Source of the DNA: a virus
Reading direction: 5' to 3' (one strand)
DNA: 21,547 nucleotides
IMG/VR virus record: IMGVR_UViG_3300020347_000040
Coordinates: 1 to 21,547 of that record
Below the pieces are notes generated by a model. The model was given only the letters and a program-made list of their open reading frames with translations. It was not told where the DNA came from and ran no database searches. Positions 1 through 4,141 of this stretch are shown here, in pieces; position 1 is the stretch's first letter; each line of letters begins with the position of its first letter. The position numbers and the translations under genes are program-made.

Positions 1-480
1 ACTGGAGCGGCAGGGGAAGGGTAGATAGTGGGCTGAGGGTATACAGTCGCGCCCTTCGCCCTGCCGTCTGGTGTTCGTCAGCGCAGCCGCTGCGCGTGTG
101 ATGGGCTGGATCGAGGGCACGGCTGGGGCTTTTTTGTCGCTGCTTTTAAATTAATTGCACAATCTGCCAGCATTCTCTGCGCCGATTTATTCCAAGCATA
201 TGATTTTATTACACAAATCACGATCAGCCTATGAACTATTCAGTCGCCGGTTTATGTTTTATCTAATAAAATCAAGGACTTAAAGAAATCAGCCTCAATC
301 TAAAAAATCTGAGAGCGAGCGCAGCCGACCCCCGCATGTGCCACCCCCTCCCCCACTGGGTCCGTATACAACTCCCACCTATTTTTAGAAAATAGCAACT
401 GTAAATGGCTCCCAGCCGATTACTCCAGTAAATAATCCGTCAACGTACTACTCAGGTAGTTAGCAAATTAGCAAAGGCAC
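1..480. other. Gene-free left region with GC-rich hairpin block and C-rich tracts
   Basis: I found no supportable gene on either strand. Bases 40-130 are clearly richer in G and C than the rest of the window. They hold a compact hairpin (GCGCA 81-85 paired with TGCGC 91-95) and end in a T6 run at 130-135. CAGCCG (84-89) could also pair with CGGCTG (120-125) just before the T run, a weak candidate for a rightward terminator. The 10-mer AGCGCAGCCG occurs twice (80-89 and 318-327). Three C5 runs lie at 329-333, 344-348 and 350-354. The tandem TTAGCAAA copies near 460-475 sit just upstream of the first promoter. The region could be a genome end, a terminal repeat or the tail of an upstream non-coding region; the sequence alone does not decide. 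Confidence 0.5.
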
Positions 481-509
481 TTGTAAAGTGTTGCTAAGTA
501 GTATATACT
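481..509 (+). promoter_or_regulatory. Sigma70-like promoter P1
   Basis: A -35 box TTGTAA (481-486) and a -10 box TATACT (504-509) are separated by exactly 17 bases. The expected transcription start is near 516, about 30 bases before the ATG at 545. This also argues against using the upstream GTG at 488 as the start of the first gene. A perfect palindrome overlaps the -10 box. Confidence 0.6.
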
Positions 510-513
510 TAGC
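493..513. promoter_or_regulatory. Palindromic operator-like site over the P1 -10 box
   Basis: Arms GCTAAGTA (493-500) and TACTTAGC (506-513) are perfect inverted repeats of 8 bp with a 5-base spacer. The right arm covers most of the -10 box TATACT. A dimeric repressor bound here would block RNA polymerase. No repressor gene is recognised in the window, so the binding protein could be phage-coded elsewhere or a host factor. Confidence 0.55.
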
Positions 514-544
514 GGCATATTTTATTTATTTATTTGGATTACCT

Positions 545-883
545 ATGGCTAATGATAAAGACTTTGGAGAAGACGGCGTCCTGTTTGCTGACGGGCTACC
601 GTTTTTCTTAGACCACGACTTGCAAGTACCAGACTCAGGGATGCTGTACCTTCAGACTACTTTGGAAGTTGGTGAGGATGAGAAGGTTACTATCCAGAAA
701 CCATTTTGGGAGATTACTCAGTTTGTCTTGGACAATGCGGAGTCGGAGTACGGGGAGTTATACGACATAGCCTCTGAACTCACTAAGGAAGCTACTAAGC
801 TAAGGGAATTAGCTCAGACGATAGAAGTAAGCGACGAAGTAGTTGCTGATCTTTTTGACGCTGACTATGACCCAACAGCCTAA
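545..883 (+). CDS. Acidic hypothetical protein (112 aa)
   Basis: I do not recognise this family. The product is strongly acidic, with many Asp and Glu residues, no membrane segment and no cysteine. Its second half (about residues 60-95) looks helical and amphipathic. The ATG at 545 (MANDKDF) was chosen over the GTG at 488 because 488 lies inside the predicted promoter, upstream of the expected transcript start. The ribosome site is weak (GGA six bases before the ATG). The 3' end overlaps the endonuclease VII gene by 17 bases, suggesting joint translation. Position as the first gene behind an operator-controlled promoter suggests an early role. The acidic charge would suit a DNA-mimic or host-takeover protein, but that is speculation. 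Confidence 0.7.
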   Translation: MANDKDFGEDGVLFADGLPFFLDHDLQVPDSGMLYLQTTLEVGEDEKVTIQKPFWEITQFVLDNAESEYGELYDIASELTKEATKLRELAQTIEVSDEVVADLFDADYDPTA

Positions 884-1292
884 CCTATTTGGCTGGGAAG
901 ACGCTACTTCAGACGAAGCCTACTCTGGGGATACTAAGCGTTGTTCTGGCTGCAGACAGGTACTGCCAATAGACAGGTTTGGTTTCAACAAGTCTAAGAG
1001 CTTGGGCCGAGCCTGTACCTGCAAGAAATGTCTTAAAGTACACAACTCCAAGATGCGTGAGCTACACGACAGACATAAACTACCAGAAGAACATTCCTGC
1101 CCTATCTGCCAGAAGACTGCAGAGCATTTATATTCACCCGGTATGGGAAACAAGACACCATTCAGGTTAGACCATGACCACATCACAGGTAACTTTAGAG
1201 GGTTTCTCTGTGACTCCTGCAATACAGGCTTGGGTAAATTTAGAGATGACCCTGACCTGATACAGAGAGCTATCGATTACCTGAAGGCATAG
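867..1292 (+). CDS. Recombination endonuclease VII-type nuclease (HNH/His-Me fold, 141 aa)
   Basis: Members of this family (T4 gp49 is the type) cut Holliday junctions and branched DNA, clearing replication intermediates before packaging. Visible signatures, numbered from ATG 867: zinc ligands C78-x2-C81 and C115-x2-C118, the catalytic-loop motif DHDH at 102-105 followed by TG and an RGFLC stretch, and N119 directly after the last cysteine. The C-terminal stretch GLGKFRDD...A..YL is typical of the phage subfamily. An extra N-terminal cysteine set (C26-x2-C29, then C50, C52 and C55) suggests a second zinc knuckle. A TTG at 843 would add eight residues, but ATG 867 gives the usual start. No strong ribosome site is seen, so translation is probably coupled to the overlapping upstream gene. 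Confidence 0.9.
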   Translation: MTQQPNLFGWEDATSDEAYSGDTKRCSGCRQVLPIDRFGFNKSKSLGRACTCKKCLKVHNSKMRELHDRHKLPEEHSCPICQKTAEHLYSPGMGNKTPFRLDHDHITGNFRGFLCDSCNTGLGKFRDDPDLIQRAIDYLKA

Positions 1293-1333
1293 CGGGTATT
1301 CCACTTATCTATCTACTACCTAGTTGGCGTAGT

Positions 1334-1342
1334 TGGTATAAT
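1334..1342 (+). promoter_or_regulatory. Extended -10 promoter P2
   Basis: TG-n-TATAAT at 1334-1342 is a consensus extended -10 element. No convincing -35 box lies 17 bases upstream, as is common for extended -10 promoters. Transcription would start near 1349, ten bases before a strong ribosome site (AAGGAG, 1359-1364). A direct repeat TAGTTGG lies just upstream (1321-1336). Confidence 0.6.
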
Positions 1343-1349
1343 GATACCA
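1334..1349. promoter_or_regulatory. Palindrome over the P2 -10 element
   Basis: TGGTAT (1334-1339) and ATACCA (1344-1349) are perfect 6-bp inverted repeats around a 4-base centre. The palindrome covers the whole extended -10 element and reaches the expected transcription start, so it would make an effective operator. Its sequence differs from the P1 palindrome, so the two may answer to different regulators. Confidence 0.5.
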
Positions 1350-1370
1350 CATACAGCTAAGGAGATAGAT

Positions 1371-1556
1371 ATGTTTGGAAAGATGTTTGCAGTGATGGTC
1401 CACACTTTTGTAGGTGATGCAGCCATCGTCAAGAAGATGCAGGACATGCAGCAACGGCGGGTAGACTACTGGCAGTTGAAGAACCTGTCAGACAATCAGT
1501 TGAAAGATATGGGGATCAGTCGGGGAGAAATCTACCACAAGGTCTACGGCGGGTAG
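1371..1556 (+). CDS. DUF1127-like small protein (61 aa)
   Basis: The C-terminal half (about residues 29-59) matches the DUF1127 pattern: a basic-aromatic lead (RRVDYW), then LKNLSDNQLKDMGISRGEI. This corresponds to the family's L..L...L.D.GISR.EI core. In bacteria, DUF1127 proteins are short and often regulatory; some are reported to bind RNA. The N-terminal 20 residues are hydrophobic (MFGKMFAVMVHTFVG) and may touch the membrane or pack against the helix. ATG 1371 was chosen over 1341 because a perfect AAGGAG lies six bases before it. The gene stands alone between P2 with its palindrome and a 192-base gap. It may be of host origin, used to alter host gene expression. Confidence 0.8.
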   Translation: MFGKMFAVMVHTFVGDAAIVKKMQDMQQRRVDYWQLKNLSDNQLKDMGISRGEIYHKVYGG

Positions 1557-1646
1557 ACTACTTAAAGTAAACTACTACCCCCAACCATTACTAGGAAGAG
1601 TAGGCTATCTATATAGTTAACCACTCAACCGACAATTCATTATACA

Positions 1647-1694
1647 AATTAATCAGCTAGTTGTCAATAAAAATAGTTAACTAGCTGATTAATT
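1647..1694. repeat. Perfect 16-bp inverted repeat upstream of P3
   Basis: Arms 1647-1662 (AATTAATCAGCTAGTT) and 1679-1694 are exact reverse complements, with a 16-base AT-rich loop. There is no T run after the right arm, so this is not a standard terminator. It ends six bases before the P3 -35 box. The 9-mer ATAGTTAAC occurs at 1613-1621 and again at 1673-1681. It could be an operator, a protein-loading site or a structured DNA element. Confidence 0.65.
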
Positions 1695-1700
1695 AAGCTC

Positions 1701-1730
1701 TTGACTGAGAGCTATATAAAATGTTACAAT
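1701..1730 (+). promoter_or_regulatory. Promoter P3 for the packaging/structural operon
   Basis: TTGACT (1701-1706) and TACAAT (1725-1730) are 18 bases apart, and a TG precedes the -10 box at 1722-1723. It is placed to drive the coupled gene chain from 1749 to 12121. The expected start near 1737 leaves only about 12 bases before the first ATG, so the mRNA would be almost leaderless. Confidence 0.65.
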
Positions 1731-1748
1731 GAAGGGGTTAGTTAAATT

Positions 1749-2006
1749 ATGACATTCAATCTGTACTATATTCGTGCAGCCATCCAAGAACGAACAGGCC
1801 AAGTCCTGAAGTTCGATCACATCAGAAGACTACTACTGGAAGAAGGCCTGATCTCTGAGAAGGAGTTGAAGGATAATCCCTTAGCTCAAGAGTTCGACGG
1901 CTACGGGAGATACTTCGCAACAGAAGACTGTTCAGTAGAAGTTCCCATTGATCCAAAGAGATTCATACCAGAGTTATTAGAAGAGGAGTTTGATGATGAA
2001 GGGTAA
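1749..2006 (+). CDS. Small acidic hypothetical protein (85 aa)
   Basis: No known domain is recognised with confidence. Residues 5-40 look helical and could form a small helix-turn-helix-like unit (YYIRAAIQERTG...IRRLLLEEGLI), followed by a short aromatic segment (FDGYGRYF) and a very acidic C-terminus ending EEEFDDEG. Similar short proteins occur near the terminase genes of marine podoviruses, from memory only. It is the first gene behind P3. GAAGGGG at 1731-1737 could serve as a ribosome site, but lies at the predicted transcript start. Its last codons overlap the start of the lysine-rich gene that follows, and their GAGGAG (1983-1988) supplies that gene's ribosome site. Confidence 0.75.
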   Translation: MTFNLYYIRAAIQERTGQVLKFDHIRRLLLEEGLISEKELKDNPLAQEFDGYGRYFATEDCSVEVPIDPKRFIPELLEEEFDDEG

Positions 2007-2139
2007 TAAGAAGTGTGGAGCGGATGTAGCTCCCGCAAAGCAGCGTACCATGCCTAAGTTTGCTATGGGCGGTATGGCTATGAAGAAGAAGCCAGCTATG
2101 AGCTACGGCGGCATGGCTATGAAGAAAAAGAAGAAGTAA
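1996..2139 (+). CDS. Lysine/methionine-rich small basic protein with duplicated GGMAMKKK motif (47 aa)
   Basis: A short intact frame runs from ATG 1996 (ATG 1993 is also possible) to TAA 2137-2139. GAGGAG (1983-1988) lies seven bases before ATG 1996. The product is very basic. It carries the unit GGMAMKKK twice (codons 25-32 and 39-45, allowing one base of offset in the glycine pair), and DNA 2068-2091 and 2107-2130 are nearly identical copies. Gly/Met/Lys-rich micro-proteins of this kind are common, from memory, in marine phage genomes, with unknown role. Overlap with both neighbours (11 bases upstream, TAATG downstream) supports real translation. Nucleic-acid or membrane binding through the lysines is a guess. 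Confidence 0.7.
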   Translation: MKGNKKCGADVAPAKQRTMPKFAMGGMAMKKKPAMSYGGMAMKKKKK

Positions 2140-2336
2140 TGTTTATCGGTGCGTTACTGGTATGTTCGTCTATGGCAGACGTTAAGACCTGTGACGTTAA
2201 GATGAATACTAAAAACCTGTACGAGACTAAGCGAGAATGCGTACAGGAAATGCAGGGCATAGCTAAGTACGTTTTTAATATGCTTGAGCTAAACGCCAAG
2301 CCTTACTGCTTTCCGATAGGACAAAATCACATCTAG
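2139..2336 (+). CDS. Small cysteine-containing hypothetical protein, possibly exported (65 aa)
   Basis: The frame starts in a TAATG overlap with the preceding stop. The first 12 residues (MFIGALLVCSSM) are hydrophobic but short for a signal peptide and lack a basic N-terminus. The rest is polar and carries cysteines at 18, 34 and 57, in addition to C9. The segment YETKRECVQEMQGIAKYV looks like a helix. The spaced cysteines could form disulfides if the protein reaches the periplasm. I do not recognise the family. It lies just upstream of a tail-anchored membrane protein, so a role at the envelope is possible. Confidence 0.65.
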   Translation: MFIGALLVCSSMADVKTCDVKMNTKNLYETKRECVQEMQGIAKYVFNMLELNAKPYCFPIGQNHI

Positions 2337-2356
2337 TTATTTCTTCGGGGGGAGAG

Positions 2357-2827
2357 ATGATAGCAGAGACACTGGCGGTTATAGGAGCCGCCAATGCCGC
2401 TATCGGTCAGGTGAAGACTCTGATCGGGCATGGACAAGATATATCTGCTATGGGGCGACAGCTAGGGGCAATCCTTACTGCTGAAGAGACTCTAAAGGCG
2501 CAGGGTGACCGCAAGAAGAGAAGCTTATTCTCTGCGGCTCTAGGTAAAGACGAGAACTCTTTTGAGGAGTTTCTACACCTAGACAAGCTGAAGCAAGCCC
2601 GTAAGGAGATTGAGTCTCACATGCGCCTGTACGGGCGTCCGGGTCTCTACGATGACTGGGTAAAGTTTCAGGCTCAGGAGCGTGTTCGTAAGCGGGAAGA
2701 GGCTGAGGAGCAAGCCAAAGCCAGAGCCTTTCTAGTAAACATATTCCAGTGGTTCATAGTGGTTCTAATTGTAGGCGCTGGGTGTGCAGGTTTAATTTGG
2801 TGGGCTTGGGTGACCAGTGGCCGGTGA
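2357..2827 (+). CDS. C-terminally anchored membrane protein with helical cytoplasmic domain (156 aa)
   Basis: Residues 1-45 form an Ala/Gly-rich amphipathic region. Residues 50-124 are charged and helical, with a basic patch (DRKKRS) and a Glu/Lys/Arg-rich coiled-coil stretch before the membrane. Residues about 125-151 form one hydrophobic segment ending in WWAWV. The strong ribosome site GGGGGGAG stands just before ATG 2357. I recall proteins of this layout upstream of terminase in marine podoviruses, with no known function. The tail anchor would place the domain in the cytoplasm, unlike an inner-membrane spanin, which has an N-terminal anchor. A holin-related or membrane-docking role is possible but unproven. 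It overlaps the next gene by 11 bases. Confidence 0.8.
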   Translation: MIAETLAVIGAANAAIGQVKTLIGHGQDISAMGRQLGAILTAEETLKAQGDRKKRSLFSAALGKDENSFEEFLHLDKLKQARKEIESHMRLYGRPGLYDDWVKFQAQERVRKREEAEEQAKARAFLVNIFQWFIVVLIVGAGCAGLIWWAWVTSGR

Positions 2828-3077
2828 AACTCTCATAAGCCACTTCCCGCTGCCTAGTATGCCGTTTCAGACGCACGTTAATGTTATCTTTGAAAGCGGG
2901 CGTGGAGAGCAGGTTGAGAAGAAGGCACAGGCTGGAGAGGCTGGCTCAGTAGAACCGATAGATGAGCATACGCCAGTTGAGAACCTGAAGTTAGTTGATC
3001 AGCGGTATTCGTATAATCCTGACCCCAATAAGCTGAGAATGCCTGACGGTCAGATAGTAGATTTTGTGGTGGCGTAA
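2817..3077 (+). CDS. Hypothetical protein, GTG start (86 aa)
   Basis: The frame begins at GTG 2817, inside the 3' end of the membrane-protein gene, and runs to TAA directly before the next ATG. An ATG at 2859 would remove 14 residues but has no ribosome site. The upstream GGGTGA supports GTG. The product is soluble and has a Pro- and Glu-rich middle. Its C-terminal half (VDQRYSYNPDPNKLRMPDG) looks like an ordered beta segment. No family is recognised. Position in an unbroken chain of coupled genes supports its reality. Confidence 0.65.
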   Translation: MAGETLISHFPLPSMPFQTHVNVIFESGRGEQVEKKAQAGEAGSVEPIDEHTPVENLKLVDQRYSYNPDPNKLRMPDGQIVDFVVA

Positions 3078-3344
3078 ATGGCAAAGACTAAAGCAGAGAA
3101 GATAGCAGCCGGTAAGAAGCGACATGGTTTCACGGCGGTAAATAAGCCGCGCAGAGGTGGCCCTAAGAAGTTCGAGGTACTGGCTGTAGAGGGTGACACG
3201 GTAAAGTACATCACCTTTGGCGACCCAAATATGGAAATCCGCAAGGACAATCCCAAGGCGCGTAAATCATTCAGAGCTAGGCACAAGTGTGACACAGCCA
3301 AGAGTAAACTAACCGCCAGATACTGGTCATGTAAGAAGTGGTAA
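3078..3344 (+). CDS. Conserved basic phage protein with RARHKC...ARYWSCKKW C-terminus (88 aa)
   Basis: The N-terminal third is lysine-rich (MAKTKAEKIAAGKKRHGF). The middle (about 33-50) looks like two beta strands (FEVLAVEGDTVKYITFGD). The C-terminus has the ending RKSFRARHKC...TARYWSCKKW, which I recognise as very common in phage genomes, particularly marine ones. The two cysteines and one histidine in this ending might bind metal or form a disulfide. The function of the family is not known to me; a virion-linked DNA-binding role would fit its charge and position. The start follows the preceding stop with no gap. Confidence 0.8.
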   Translation: MAKTKAEKIAAGKKRHGFTAVNKPRRGGPKKFEVLAVEGDTVKYITFGDPNMEIRKDNPKARKSFRARHKCDTAKSKLTARYWSCKKW

Positions 3345-3348
3345 TAAA

Positions 3349-3498
3349 ATGTCCTTAGTTAAGAATATGAATGCTCGCAAGAAGGCTGGCACAAGCCGTT
3401 CAAAGTCAAAGAGTACTATCAGCGATAAGACCTACAAAGACCTGCAAGCCGGTAAGATGGCTAAGGGCGGTCTTGCTAAAAAAGCTAAAAGAAAATGA
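3349..3498 (+). CDS. Lysine-rich small basic protein (49 aa)
   Basis: A short intact frame starts at ATG 3349, four bases after the preceding stop, and ends in a TGA that overlaps the next ATG (ATGA at 3495-3498). The product is highly basic: a Ser/Lys-rich segment (SRSKSKSTISDKTYKDL) followed by AGKMAKGGLAKKAKRK. Similar short proteins with the S.STIS..Y..L pattern recur, from memory, near terminase genes of marine phages. Function unknown. With the 47-residue protein at 1996 and the 88-residue protein at 3078, it makes three very basic small proteins in this operon. Confidence 0.7.
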   Translation: MSLVKNMNARKKAGTSRSKSKSTISDKTYKDLQAGKMAKGGLAKKAKRK

Positions 3499-3770
3499 CT
3501 GATGAACGCCTCACTAGAATTGAGGACAAATTGGATAAGCTCTCACACGCAGTCGTAACTCTGGCCCGAATGGAAGAGCGTATGATTACTGTGTTTAAGC
3601 GTATGGATAATATCGACGATCAGCAAAAGGCTATGTGGGATCGTATAGTTAAACTGGACCAGATTACTGCTTCCAGAGGCCACAAGCTGCAATTCTTTGA
3701 GCGCATTTGGTGGATAGTCTTCACGGCATCTATCGGAGCAGCTTTTGTATACATGAGGACTATCGGATGA
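3495..3770 (+). CDS. Coiled-coil protein with C-terminal membrane anchor, XhlA-like layout (91 aa)
   Basis: Residues 1-55 form a heptad-rich coiled coil (LTRIEDKLDKL...MEERM...RMDNIDDQ). Residues 71-88 are one hydrophobic membrane helix (IWWIVFTASIGAAFVYM). This matches the layout of XhlA/hemolysin-type small phage proteins that help holins, and of several unnamed phage membrane proteins. No holin with several membrane spans or endolysin is seen nearby, so a lysis role is only a suggestion. The gene is joined on both sides by ATGA overlaps, with the 49-residue protein before it and the small terminase after it. Confidence 0.8.
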   Translation: MTDERLTRIEDKLDKLSHAVVTLARMEERMITVFKRMDNIDDQQKAMWDRIVKLDQITASRGHKLQFFERIWWIVFTASIGAAFVYMRTIG

Positions 3771-4141
3771 AGACTGAGAAGGAATACACCGACAAGCAAT
3801 TGCTCTTCTTAGACGCCCTGATGTCTGACGAGTGCAAGGGCAATATCAAGAAGGCTATGAATGCGGCTGGGTATGCAGAAACTACTCACAGCCGCGTAGT
3901 TGTATCTGCCCTGAAGGATGAGATTAACGAGCGGGCCTCTATGGTGCTTGCTATGAACTCCACTAAGGCAGCGTGGAGCATGGTTGATGTACTAGACGAT
4001 CCGGGGGCTATGGGCGCACGTAACTCAATTGCAGCCGCCTCTCAGCTACTGGACCGCACCGGTCTGATTAAGAAAGAACAGCTAGAAGTCAAGAACACAG
4101 GCGGGGCGATGTTTATTCTGCCACCGAAGAGCGACGATTGA
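3767..4141 (+). CDS. terS: Terminase small subunit (124 aa)
   Basis: The small terminase recognises phage DNA and presents it to the large subunit for packaging. The call rests on size, position directly upstream of the large terminase, and layout. Residues 8-55 resemble the N-terminal helix-turn-helix of small terminases (YTDKQLLFLDAL..., then KKAMNAAGYAETT.SRVV). A helical oligomerisation region follows at 56-100, with a flexible C-terminus ending MFILPPKSDD. ATG 3767 overlaps the preceding stop (ATGA); a longer frame from 3707 would run inside the upstream gene. The 3' end overlaps the large-subunit start (TTGA), so both subunits would be made together. Confidence 0.85.
   Translation: MKTEKEYTDKQLLFLDALMSDECKGNIKKAMNAAGYAETTHSRVVVSALKDEINERASMVLAMNSTKAAWSMVDVLDDPGAMGARNSIAAASQLLDRTGLIKKEQLEVKNTGGAMFILPPKSDD

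Noticed and set aside
488-544. Hydrophobic N-terminal extension of the first gene from GTG 488, resembling a signal peptide
   Set aside because: The region contains the P1 promoter and palindrome; the transcript would begin after it.
920-1222. Leftward open frame of 100 codons
   Set aside because: It is antisense to the endonuclease VII gene, whose zinc and DHDH motifs are clear on the + strand.
1551-1580. Terminator after the DUF1127-like gene (GGGTAG/CTACCC)
   Set aside because: The stem is only 6 bp with an interrupted interior and is not followed by a T run.
1729-1752. Tiny frame MKGLVKL overlapping the first gene of the P3 operon, like a leader peptide
   Set aside because: Its ATG lies inside the P3 -10 box, so it would not be transcribed from that promoter.
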